Assembly (NCBI GenBank): GCA_013400155.1
Contig: VXBM01000284.1
Location: 310,001 to 374,000, forward strand
From: Helopsaltes ochotensis
Lineage: Eukaryota > Chordata > Aves > Passeriformes > Locustellidae
Direction of reading: 5' to 3'
DNA: 64,000 nt
Shown piece by piece: positions 25,451 to 37,462 of the stretch. The first letter of the stretch is position 1. Each line of letters begins with the position of its first letter. A model generated the notes under the pieces. It saw only the letters and a list, made by a program, of their open reading frames with translations, was not told the DNA's origin and ran no database searches. The translations under genes and the position numbers were made by a program.

Positions 25451-26277
25451 TTTAACATGGGCACTCTTTGATTGTATTAACTCTTGCAGAAATAGATCCA
25501 ATGCTATTTAGGAGTCTGTCATAAAACTTGAAAAGACAACACTTGTCTTGAAATGATATCATCAACATATGTGTTCTGAATGTGCATTTTTGAAGTCTTC
25601 CACATATAACTTTTTTCCAAATATAACTTTTGCTAAAATAAAGTTCTTGAGCCTTTCTCAAACATATATTAATGCGTCCTTACACAGAACTCAGACCCGT
25701 TAACTATGGGAATATTTCTACAGAGCACTGAAATAATGGGGAAAAATCAAAAAGAATTATTTTGTTTTTCCAGCAGACAAAGAAAGGGATGTACTTCTAT
25801 TCTTGGTACTTATTAACATTTTACTATTTTACTGTAACATGGATATTTAATCCGATGACAATATTTAAAATCAATGACTTTAAGAACCAATATAAAATGA
25901 GTTAATCAAACCCATGCAAAAAATATAATGGGCTGCCTCATTTTACAAAACTACAATCTAAAATCAATCATCCAAAAGGTTCCCCATTGCTTATTAATTC
26001 AAAAGAGTCATTAGGTTGTTTAGAGTATTAAACATCCTTCCTGCTATGGCAGACCTTTGCCAAGTTGATTTTCTAAGTTATCAGGTTTAAGACCGCTACA
26101 TTTTAATGCACTAGAAAGCGCAACTCACTAACAGTCCATGCTTGGCTCACTCCCAAGAAACAACAATTTCCAGCTAGGAGAGGATAAACACCATGCAATC
26201 CAAATACAGCTGCACAGAACACTAGCAAGGCCATGCAGAGCTGACATACAGTCAGAAAGTTATTGAAGAATACACAC

Positions 26278-26397
26278 GTGGAGTCATACAAAGAAGTCAT
26301 CCAGGTTGGTGTAGTAAAGCTAGGTATTTGTGGAAGATTAAGAGGCAAACTTGGAACTTTTGGAAGAGCTACATTAGGAAGACTGTTGGTGATGCTC
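26278..26397 (-). CDS. CADPS2: CADPS2 exon, SLPNVALPKVPSLPLNLPQI proline-rich linker
   Basis: A 120-nt exon. G completes Lys, then 39 residues: SITNSLPNVALPKVPSLPLN, then LPQIPSFTTPTWMTSLYDS, leaving AC of a Thr codon. The acceptor is ttcttcacag and the donor is gtgtgta, an uncommon but valid GT donor. The repeated LPxVxLPxVPxLPxxLPQIP pattern is the family's flexible Pro/Leu linker between helical parts of the MUN region. CADPS has extra copies of the LPNVN unit here, while this gene has the short CADPS2 version. Confidence 0.95.
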
Positions 26398-26526
26398 CTG
26401 TGAAGAAATAAACAATGTAGGAATACAATAAAAAATAGAATATTTAGAGGACAACAGGGGAGAACCCCTTGTTAGACAGAAAGCTATAGGCAGGTACTTT
26501 GTTCAAATTTTGTAAAAAGCACTTAC
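26398..26526 (-). other. CADPS2: CADPS2 short intron, 129 nt
   Basis: The intron between exons 26527-26668 and 26278-26397, running from gtaagt to ttcttcacag. Confidence 0.92.
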
Positions 26527-26668
26527 TTGACAGGTTGCCATGACTCTTGTTCAAGACCTCTGTGAATGGACTGGGCAATTGATGATTCCATGAGATCAAT
26601 GTAGCGGACGACCATGGGAACAAAAATTTCTTGCAAGTGCTTGTGAAACTTTCCATTGCACAAAAGTG
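26527..26668 (-). CDS. CADPS2: CADPS2 exon, LLCNGKFHKHLQEIFVPMVV segment of MUN/MHD1
   Basis: A 142-nt exon. CA completes an Ala codon, then 46 residues run from LLCNGKFHKHLQEIFVPMVV through RYIDLMESSIAQSIHRGLEQ to ESWQPV, leaving AA of a Lys codon. The acceptor is tttttaaag and the donor gtaagt. LCNGKFHKHLQ and RYxDLMESSIAQSIHRG are near-invariant across CAPS proteins. Only 129 nt of intron separate it from the next exon, so the two probably splice as a pair. Confidence 0.97.
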
Positions 26669-29600
26669 CTTTAAAAAATAAACAAGAGACAAAAATGTCA
26701 GACCTTTTGTTATAAGAAGAAGTGTATCTCAAAATGTTTTGTACACAAAGGTGTTATAAGAATAAGATCTAGCTTGTGTAGGAAATACAGTTCAGAAAAG
26801 ATAAATGAAGTGTTCCATAAGGACAGTGTAGAACATTTCAAACTGTCAGTGTAATGAAAACTGGGCACATACTGAAGCTCTTTACTGAACCAGAACCTTT
26901 TGCCATCTTCTTAAAATTAATAATATGCTTTGCTGAATCAAAATATTAGCAATTTTGTTCATTACTGCAATGGCAAGACAGGACAAAGACACCAAACAAA
27001 GAAAAAAAAATTAATGGCATTCATAAGCAGTAGAATATTACCTACTTCACAGACAGAACTTGCTATATGAAAACCTGCATACACGTGCAAACTGAACATG
27101 ATCAAAATTTGAAAATTAGGTTGCCATCATTAGGTTGCTTGTCTCTGTATCCCCTGAAGTGTTCTCTCAGCAAATGCTAACTCTTATCACACTAATGTCC
27201 TGTCCCACCAAGGGAATATATGTTTCATGTTTTGATGTGCCTGTGTTAATCTAGCACTGTTATTAGGACCTATAAGAATATTTCCATATGCGTATGGAAA
27301 TCATAGAAGCTCAGCCACAGAGAGAAATTTTCATGACCTTGGCAACCTGCATTTTCTCTTGGTCATATTCTGTTGTTTTAAATTCTTTTGTAGGTCTCTC
27401 CTCCCACATATTCTGGGATACAGGCTTCTTGTATGATTGGATGGGCACCAAAACCACATTTTGAGGAGGCTTCCTCCTCTTCCTAAGAGGAAAAGCCTGG
27501 ATCATGGGGCTCACCGTGGACACCGTCCTTTAAAATTACAATCCCTTTTGTTCTACTACCAATGCCACGTCTAATATGTAAAAAGTAATTCCTATAACTT
27601 CCAGAAACTACTTTGCCTTCCATTTCTGAATGATGTCCAGCTCAAAATGAATCTGGGAAAGATGGAGACTATTGGGGAAAACTTCCCATCAAGTTTCTGT
27701 CCCCTGTTGCTACTTGTATTGCAAGGATGTGCCCTTGCTGCTAAATGTCTGGATATTATGTTACTTTTTTTCTTGAATACAGTGATCTGAAAGCAAAAAC
27801 CTATTTTCTTGAAAACATCCTTGTAGAGTAATAGGAAATACCTATCAATCACCTTTAGCTGAGGAAACAATATTATGTGATCAGCTCTCTCTGGTTTTGT
27901 GTAACTGCCTTTCTTGCTAAGAATTTTTAAACTTTCAGCTAATTTCCAACCACTTTAGACACAGGGGTAGAGATATCAGATATATAAAGTTTTATAAAAA
28001 CAGGCAGCTAGGTAGCAAGCAGAGATTATTAGGGTTTCCACTGAGAAAAAGGCAGAGGTGTAGGATCATCTCTTTATTAAACACTTGAGAATCCACCCTT
28101 GAGAGTACCTGTGAGTCCATTATTTACACTGCTCCTCAAAATAATTGTTAACTAGTTAGTTCTGGCTTATTATTTATATATCAGGAATTCAAAACAGTGC
28201 TATTCTTCTCTATTTATAATTGTTTATTATATCTTAAAACTACAGCATCTTTTACCAGCAACAAAAATGACTGAGGATTCTGATATTAATACAAAGGTTG
28301 CACATAAACAACTGATGAGCACTGCCTTTGAGAAACAATAGGTTGCTGGGATTCATTTGCATATTAGGCTGACTTTTTCAACTCAGGCAACTTTGAGCTG
28401 AAAAATAACAACAAGAATACAACTGTGCCAATTAAATCAACCTTGCTGCTTTATACTTAACCAGTGAAGAACTGTAATTAATCAGGCAATCACAGTTACT
28501 TGAAGGGATAAGCTTATAGTTTAGTGTTTTCTGAGCACACCGCAGAAATGCTCTGCTACAAGCACTGCTCTGGGAATTACAGTAATGAAGCCTCATGGGC
28601 AGGAGGGTGACTTGTTATTTCAAAGCCAGCATGAAATTTTAAGAAGTCACAAGCAATAAAGGTGTTCACCTTGAAAAGCTGAATCATTTTCCCAACATCA
28701 TGACACAGTCTTTACAGGGAAGGGAAATTTTCTAAAATTATGCCAAGACTTATTGTCACTTCACGGAATTCCCTCTGTATGCGGGTACGCACTCACAAGT
28801 GAACTGTCTTGGATCAACAACTCCATGAGCGTTCTGTTTTCCCAGGGTTCAGGACATGGCAGCTCTGTTTTACCCGTCTGGAGATCTCCATCAAGGATTA
28901 ATGCAGGGCAGGGAAAGAACTCGGAGCATAGGGCTAAGTGATCTAGTTCAGTATCATCGTTAGACTCATGGTACTCTACCCTATGATTAAAATTGATCTT
29001 GCCAAAAGGTACCACCTGTGCATCAAAGCAGATGGGAAACAAGAGATCCTTGAGGAAATCCACACTTTAGATCCCTCAACTACCACTTGTCTTCAAAGAT
29101 ATGTAGCTTAATTCTCCATTGTCTTTTCAATATAGACACCCCACACCCTCTTCATATGAGCCATCTCAGATTCAACAAGCAACAATAAAATGAAAGCCTA
29201 TGCCAAAGCAAGGTAATGCATAGGCAATATTAACGGAAAACACATTACAGGAACAGAAACAGAACCCCGAAGTAGATTCTTGAAATATTGAAGAAGAAAA
29301 TTCTTACATTTTTTTCCATATCAGGAAAGGTATTAGCTGAAATATATTAATATATGACAAGAAAATATCAGAGAAGATTCTGAAGTCTAGTTATTCGGTA
29401 CTGGAATGAGGTTTCATGTCTAACAGTAGGAAATGAATCTACTGTGCCTGTGTACGACAGAAGCTGTGAGGCTTCTATTGCTTTTACTAATACAGGCACA
29501 TCTTAAGAGTTATCCTGGAGTCAGCATGTCATGTCATCCTCAAAAGCTTCTGCAGAATCAAAGGTGGGGACACATGACATAACTCTTTTCCCTTGACAAA

Positions 29601-32600
29601 ACTAGCAGTCTGTCAGAGAGTCTGTAATTATCCTGTGCTTCATGGGATTCTAGAGAAAAGATAACTTGAATTTTCCGGTATATTTTTGAATCCAAAATAA
29701 GGAAGAGTATATTTCAAGAAGGAAATATCCTTGAGAGTCCAGATTATATTTGTAGCATTTTAAACTCAACCAATGACACGTGAAAAGAAACTTTATTTTC
29801 CCATTCATTTGCTGTTTATATTCTGCCTCCACAGAGAATTTCTTAATCAGTTAGTTAAATTGCAGTAAAAATTTCAAGTGTCCCAATTTATATGGAAATT
29901 ATCTTGTATTTTTACATATAAGACATATTTTAAAAGTGAATTTTAGAGGTTTACTTTGTGAAAGCAAGGTGAATATTTATTTAATCTTTACATGATAGAG
30001 TGACATAAACAGCTTATTGCACAATTTATCTTTGTGTAAAAGTCCCATTAGGAAAAATGATTATTGGATACGCTGGAAAGAAATAACGCAGCTTAAGTTA
30101 ACTCTCAGTATCAGTAACCAAGATATGTAGCTCTTATCTGAAGGCAGGTTATGATTTCAAAGCAGCTCCTAATAGGTCTGAGTCCCTGGTCTAAGAAAAG
30201 ATACCTTCTACAATGAATGAGAAGTGCAAGGTTTGAGGTATTGGGGTGGGTATACAGTTTGCTCTGATTACCTTAAATCCAAGTTGTTTTCTAACTCTAC
30301 CCTGTACTTTAGGACAGGATAAAATGTTATACATAAATTCTAGTCCAAAAGCAGTGCACAGCCTGTAACAAAGCAGGAAGATTTGGTGGTGTTTGCCACT
30401 CTGCTACTAGCGACAATAATGGAAAAAAATGTATCAGAGAATCCCTCTCAAAGGGCTAACGCTCAACATGCTTTTTTTCTGAGTCAGCTTCATCAGACAC
30501 TCTGCCCGTTAGAGCAGACTGTGGCAGAGTTAGAGCAGGTGCACAGACATTCCATTGAGTAATATTTGAAGGAGAATGAAGATTCTGAGTTACCTTTATA
30601 ATACTCCTAGTTTTGACTGGTTAGTGCCAAGGTAGCAATGCAATAGTGCTGAGCAATAGCACAGGACAAAGTGTCAGTAAGTGACACTTGGAGAGAAAAC
30701 TTGGTAAGGAAACGATCAGAACACTGAATATAGGGTTGGAAAACCTCTAAAACAAGCAAAATATCTAGACACTTCATCTAACTAGGCATATGCCACTGAA
30801 AGATATCTCTCACACCATGTTAAATGAAGAGGAATTAATACATGTCTGTCTTTTGGGCACTAAAAACCATTTATCTGAATAATTAAACAACTACACGAAA
30901 TAAATTGCCCTCTAAAGCAGGCCCCTTCACAACATAATTTATAGGCTCTGTGGACAAAAAGTTACATGGTCATTATAGAAAATAAGACACAATCCTGGGA
31001 CAGCTATGTTCTTCTTCCATTTATGAATATCTAATTCTGGAAAAAGTAATTTTGCTATCATACAGAGATGTTGAGTACTGCTATCACTGTACAATCTGCA
31101 AAGCTTTACAGAGTCAGGCATAATTGTGTGTGAACAACAGCAATTCTGGAGATCATTAAAACGTATATTATAGAAGCAGCTACAATAATTTTTTCAAATA
31201 TTTACAATTTGAAAATCACAAGAAATTTACCATCATTCTGTTATTAATCTGCACAGTGAACATAATTTTTTTAAATCACTTTTTTTAGTTAGGTGTCATG
31301 TGAAAAGCTGAAATATTTTGCAAAATGGGAAGATCATTCTTCTCTCTCCCTCCATTTTTTGAAGTTCTTCAGAACAGGAATGCAATCACTGATGAACTCT
31401 GCCTTGTGGAATAAGGTCAGAAAAAAATGGAGAGTCTTAAAGTGACACAAAATGGAGTCCATAAAAGAAATGAGGATCTTCAATCAGGACTTTGCCATCC
31501 TCCCCTCTCTTAATAAAAAATTATACATCATATTGGAAAATGCATTTTTTCCTGATTGTTAATTGAATATTTACTTTGAAGTATTCACTTTGAATCTTGC
31601 ACAATGTTTTTCAACTCTAAAATAGCACATTCACTATTATTTGAATACACACGAGTATGGATTTTCATTATCTCAGAGGTTTTTTTATTATACTTTAGTG
31701 ACGTAGTTATAAAAATAGTTTTACATGAAAGTTTTCTTTAATGCTGTAAATGTAAGATTGTTTCTTTATTGTTAGGAGTTCTCTCATGTCAGGTTTATGT
31801 GAAAACTGATTCATGCACCAAAGATTTAGAGCTCATTTAATGCTCTTGAAATAGAATAACATGCAAGTGTCAGTCCTCCAAATTTCAGTGAAGATTAACC
31901 TAATATGCAATATGGTGACCTAACTGTTCTTCATTTGAAAGAAGTCTGAAAAGTAATCTCTGATATAGCCAGAGAGTGAGAATAACCCAGTGGGATTTCC
32001 ACCTCTTCATTTCCTAATGAGTTTTTTGATAATGAGAGGTGACTTTGCCAGTCACTGTGGGCTCTATTATGGCTAATTTACTCCACTTCACTCTCCTCGT
32101 TAATTATTAACACTAGCCTTTTTATCCTCATGAGACCACATTCCAGTTTTTCTCTTTTTAGATTTTTTTTTCTAAATATATCTTTATGAAGGTGATAGTT
32201 TTCAGGAAAAGATTTCCCCCTAGGGCAAAGTCAGAATTATTTATTTTACCTTGGAAGACTGTAAAACTGATTACATAAGCATGGGAAGCTCTTGCTAATG
32301 CTTTTATTGCAGTTACAAGGTGAAAAGGCTGTTAATTAAAGAATAAGCACTGAGGTATGTTCCACTTGGGAATCACTACTTGGTAGAACGGTCACTTGCC
32401 ACTTGCTAACATGTCCACTGATTAATAGGTGACTAATTTCCATGGTTGCTTTCCAGTAGTTCTGGAAAAAGAAAAAGTATGTAATTTTCCAGATGGCTTT
32501 CACCTGCCAGAAACTGTCATTTAATATATCTATTACCATTAGGGAATTACTGAAATTGGTATACAGGTGTGATATTTCATACATTTGTTTCATGTCCTTC

Positions 32601-33630
32601 AGTTAAAGTTTTACAATGTTTGTAATAGTTGTTTCAACATGAAAGTTCCCATAAAATGTCTTTCTTAAGCCTGTTCTAGTAATTTAGCATTATTATCTGT
32701 TTAATCTTTTAAGGAAAGAAAAATCAGCAGCCTATTAACAATCTCTTGCATGTGAGGACAACCCTTGTTTGTTTCTAACACTTCTCTCAGGTTGGAACCA
32801 AAGCTCAAAGGAACAAAAATGACACAACACTAAAGTTAAAACTGGTGTCACAAATCCTTCTGATAAGACTACTGTAAAATGTCTACACAGTTTACAGAAA
32901 CCAAATAATTGTTTTAAGTGCATGCAACATCACAACTAGAGATGTGCTTCCTAAACAGAAAATGTATGATGGTATGAAAACAGGCTGAAAATCCCATCTG
33001 AATATAGGCTTCAGATTTTTAGCCTGGATTTTAGACGATTGGACACCACTTAAAGCAGCGCACAACCCACCCTTCAGGAATCTAGCTCTTAGGAGATCTG
33101 CCCTAAGACTGAACAATTCCTGCACCCTTTTCAGCAACCTTCTCAATTGCCACCACAGCAATTTAAATAAGTTTCTGAAGTTGCAGTTGGCCCAGCAAAG
33201 GATCCAAACAGAACATTTGTTATCTGTATTTTATTCCATTCATGCTAACACTACTATATCTTTATAGACATAACTAGTGTCAAAGTAGTATAGAAGGCAT
33301 AGAAGGAAATATAAACCACAACTTTATTTAAGCAATATAGATTAAATTCAAACTATCAATACCTCTTAAACTGCTTGTACAGAATTGATTCAAAACTGAG
33401 TAATTTGTGAATACCAAGTGGTTAAGTTAATGCCAGAATAAGGACTGAAATGGTGTAAGGATAGAGAGAAACTGCTCAGCTTGCAGGAAATGGAACACCA
33501 GGATATGTATCATAAAAACAGGCATTTTCACTTTTATTTTGAGCATTATCCTATTTAGAAACACATTTCTAAGGTGTGGGTACATTGAAAAATCTTATGC
33601 AAACAGTATGTAAAAAAATTAAGATCTTAC
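26669..33630 (-). other. CADPS2: CADPS2 intron, 7.0 kb
   Basis: No transposon was recognised. A part at about 28280-28660 contains an octamer ATTTGCAT (28355-28362) and several homeodomain-like TAATTA/ATTAATCA motifs and might be a conserved non-coding element. A short palindrome with arms TTTCCATA/TATGGAAA lies near 27281-27300. Confidence 0.82.
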
Positions 33631-33787
33631 CGTCATTTCTGAGGGCATTATTTAGCAGCTGGAAAAGTGGGAAGCTGTCCCAGGAGTCCTGTGGCTGTGC
33701 CTCGAGAGCTGAATCCATATCAACAGAGTACAGAGACAAAAACTTCTCTGCATGCTCAGCCAACAATTCTGGCCACCAAGCGAATGC
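33631..33787 (-). CDS. CADPS2: CADPS2 exon, MUN/MHD1 core (AFAWWPELLAEHAEKF)
   Basis: A 157-nt exon: 52 full codons plus a leftover G. It reads AFAWWPELLAEHAEKFLSLY, then SVDMDSALEAQPQDSWDSFP and LFQLLNNALRND. The acceptor is tgtttgcag and the donor gtaaga. This is the most recognisable part of the CAPS MUN/MHD1 region, thought to contact syntaxin/SNARE complexes during vesicle priming. QPQDSWDSF and QLLNN match CADPS2 (CADPS has QPPDTWDSF and QLLND). NALRND carries Ala where I recall Phe in mammals. Confidence 0.97.
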
Positions 33788-36700
33788 CTGCAAACATGGC
33801 AAAATAGAATTACTAAACACAAGTAAAAGCAAAGAGGTATGTTCTATCTATGGCAGAACACATCTGAGTGTGTCACGTCATGTCCTGTCTCATTTGGGGA
33901 GGAAGAATGGGCCAAATGAAAAGTGTGAAAATATTTTATAAAAATTTGCATCAAAAAATAAAGAAATCAAACAGATTATTGTGGGAAGGGTGATATGATC
34001 AGAATAAAAATATAACGCAAAAAAAATCAAAATACGGAGGATAAATGCCTTCAAATTTTTTCCAGAGAGTAAAGAATAGCATGAAGGCCTCACTCTTGAA
34101 AGAATGGCTGTATATGTTTCTTTTGATTTTATTAAATTCTAAAGCAGATGAATTTATTTTTAAAATAAATCTTTCTGAATACATTTTGCATTCATTTGGT
34201 AATCAAAAAGATTTTTTTTGGTGAAATTTTATTCCTTGAAGACTGAGGGGTTTCTTTTAACAGCTAGAGAGTAATTTTAATTCCTATTTTTGCTTTAAAG
34301 ATGTCAGCTTCTTCTGAGGAAGACACCTAGTTTTCCTTGTGCAAATGATATGAATCTTTAAAAGTTCACTAATGTCTATACTCATTTTCGGTAACTTAAC
34401 ATGTTGGAACAGTTTTTTCAGGCAAAAATTCATTTTGTTAGGCAATCCTTAAAGAAGAGAAGAAATTTCTTCTTTAAGCGAGTAAAGCCAGCTTTTCATT
34501 AAAGACACGTAACTATTGTACCTTTTTACTGTCACATAAATCTAGGCTTTTAAATGTCAGTATTGCAGCTGAGCATTGGATAAGGGGGAGCTCTGTGATC
34601 CTGGAGTTAAAAGATGAAGATGAAGGGGGTTTATGAAACAGGATGAACATTGAATCCTGCTGAGAGTGTTTTGCTCACAGTTTACAAGAACATCTGACAG
34701 TGAGAAATGCTTACACATGCAACACAGGAAGATGTCACTGCTTTCAAACTTATGCCAATCATATCGAATATATAATTTTGAATATTTTTGAATTGCCAAC
34801 CCAGAACATATGTAGCTTGATCTACACAAGAGCTGAGTCCCTCCAGCTTCAAATAAATTCGCAGAAATCTTCACTTGCATTTGTGAAATGTAGGCCCTGG
34901 GTGGGGTAGAATTATGTAGTCAGGTCTGAAAGGCATCAAATAAAAGATAACTTCTTTAAAGTGGTCTACAAATGTGTTTTTGCATCATGGACATTCTGAT
35001 GACTGCCTGTAGTTCTTTCTCACATGGGGCAAATGGAGAAATGATTAATTGGCAAAAGGTTTTAAAGAAATGCTGAGCATCCCCTGCTATTACAGAAAAG
35101 CACTTTGTGTGTTCCAGTGGCAGGATCAAAGGATGACAACAGGCACCACAGTGAGGAGAGATGAGGCTTCAAAAACTTTGGCAAGAGTTTGAAATGGAGT
35201 CTTTTTCATCAAACTGGAAGAAGTTTCTTATTAATGAGCCCTGTCTAAGTAGGAGTTCATTAAAGGAACAGACTCCTTACTCTAGAAAATAACTACATGA
35301 AAATAAAAATGTATATAGGCTCCAGAAGAGGACCCTTCTAAGCAAGTACAACTCTTTTCAGAAAATATTGTCAGAACCTCAAAACAAAGCAAAACCAAAA
35401 CTAGCAAATGAGCACATTTTCTCTCCATTTTCTTTCTTATTGTAAATGACACTTTGAACCCAGACAGAAATTCTTCTGAACGTCTCAAGAGCTATGCATC
35501 ATTACTTGGGCAGCAAGAAAGAAGAGTAGAAAAAAAAAGTTAAAGCTAAATGTAACAGCACAGTTGTTATGGATAATAATGGGCTAAAAGCAATTAGCAA
35601 TTGGTGACACACATTCTAGGAGAACGGAAACATTGAGTAGATTAAAGGAAGAATGGAGCTCCAGATTCTAGAAGACACATGAATGTGGCAATGCAACACC
35701 AGAAATCATCAAAACAGTTTATGCTACATGTTCAATGCACAGTTCCATGCTATGAGCAGAGCAAAACAATGCTTACTTCATCAGGAATCACATACCTCTC
35801 TTCCCTTTGGGAATCCCCGAAATTTTTTAATGTTATGAATTAAAAAAAGGAAAAAAAATCTAGTATTAAAAATGTGATATATTATTTTACAGATTACTAA
35901 TCCTTTTCATCAACTGGAGCATCAAACACTGAAACTTTGCATAACATTATGATGTTAAGTCACCATACTTAATATTCAGTTTTGAGTAGGGAATGTATAG
36001 TTCGGCAACTTTCTCTCAGATATATTTTAATTTTGAAATTGCCCTATAAATTCCAGTGAAATTGGACATGTATTACATGAATGAAGGAAGGGGGAAATAA
36101 CCTTAGCATTATCTTTATTCTTTTCAAGATGCCTTAGATTAGATTGTGAACTTTTGCTGAATAAATTTTTCTGAAGGCACATGCAATATATTTATCCTTC
36201 TGAAACACACCACATCTCTGACTGCAAGTAAGGAGTATAGAAAGCAACCTTCAAACAGAGATGCTTAATCATATAGGTATGATTTGATCTGGGTTTTTTT
36301 CTGTGTTCTTTTCCACAGAAGTCCAATTTTCTTACAGTCATGCAGGTCCTCAAAAGACAAAGACCACAATATATACACTTTATTAAGTAATCATTACACT
36401 GTAACACAGTGGCAACAGTAGTGTAGAACAGGATCTCCAGGGAATTAATTTCAAATCATCAAAACAGCTGTTTCTTCAGTATAAAAGAAAACATCTATAA
36501 CAAGTTCACATATGACAGATGTAAGCTAAAAACCATATTCCATAAGTGTGATATAAAACCAGATGTTTTGAATGATCATATTTAATAACTATATATACTA
36601 AATAATGTTTATCCCTTTGCATATTTCCCAAAAAATATTTATTGAGTTTTTGAGAACATTTTAAAAACAATTTCCTGAACCTTAGAAAAGTCTATTTATT

Positions 36701-37358
36701 AATTAAATTTCAAGATTATATAGAAGTGCATCTGACCAAGTTAAGTTTTATAATTCCTTGACATGGGGTGCTAGAATTCTAGCTATTATGGTTTCTGTAA
36801 CATGAAGTCAAAGATGTGAAAGTAAGAAACATAAAACTATTTTATTTAATTTCTTCTACCTCACAATGCCATTTTTAAAAGCACAAGTTTAAAAGCCTAC
36901 TTTTCCAATCAACAAAAGAGCAATGGGAATGAGATTATTATAACTATCATTATTTTAATATCTATAATCTAGATCCTTACAGCATGATGAAAACCAGCAT
37001 TCAGTCATATTTTCTTTCTATTCTAAGTGTCAGGTGAAAGTTGGAAGAAAAAACTGTGTAAGGCTATGAATGTTTTCCACACCATTTCAGCACCTCCAGC
37101 ACAAAGATGTTTTCTCTTTTTTATGCTCTTTAATTTTTATTTCTAAACCTACAGTTCATTCAAGTGAATTGAAGTAGAGTTTTATTTCACTTCACTTTAC
37201 ATAAGCTTCAAGTCTCTTATTCCTCTGTAAATGTGAACTGCCTTAAACATATGTCAGAAAGTGAAACTAAAATGTTTCTTGACAGACTTGCTTCACATCA
37301 GGGGAGAGAAAATCTAGGAACAAACCATCCTCTACAGCAAATGCAATTACAGCCTCAC
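33788..37358 (-). other. CADPS2: CADPS2 intron, 3.6 kb
   Basis: Unique AT-rich sequence. No repeat family, RNA gene or coding signal was recognised. Confidence 0.85.
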
Positions 37359-37462
37359 CTCTGAATGATGCTCTTCATTTTGCTGCAATACTTCGATACA
37401 GAGTTCTGCAAGGTGAAGAACCTCTTCCAGTTTTCTTGCAGGTGTTGCTTGATTCATGGTCT
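37359..37462 (-). CDS. CADPS2: CADPS2 exon, TMNQATPARKLEEVLHLAEL segment
   Basis: A 104-nt exon. Two bases (AG) complete a Glu codon, then 34 residues run from TMNQATPARKLEEVLHLAEL to LQQNEEHHSE. The acceptor is ...catatag and the donor is gtgagg. The second half (LCIEVLQQNEEHH) is family-typical. The first half departs from CADPS, which I recall as NVGRLITPAKKLEDTIRL; I believe mammalian CADPS2 also carries a TMNQ-type sequence here. The exon lies at the entrance to the MUN/MHD1 domain. Confidence 0.93.

Larger units (their letters stand above)
18408..26277 (-). other. CADPS2: CADPS2 intron, 7.9 kb, with CR1 remnant and GC-rich patch
   Basis: The intron holds a 12-bp tandem duplication (18805-18828), a 16-A run (18945-18960), a GC/CpG-richer patch (about 19480-19790), T-rich tracts (20932-20975 and 21825-21838) and a CR1 fragment (25140-25450). 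A 173-codon open frame at 22094-22615 (plus) has no recognisable domain and is treated as chance. Confidence 0.85.

Noticed and set aside
33569..33832. An 87-codon single-exon gene on the minus strand.
   Set aside because: This is exon 33631-33787 with read-through into the introns.
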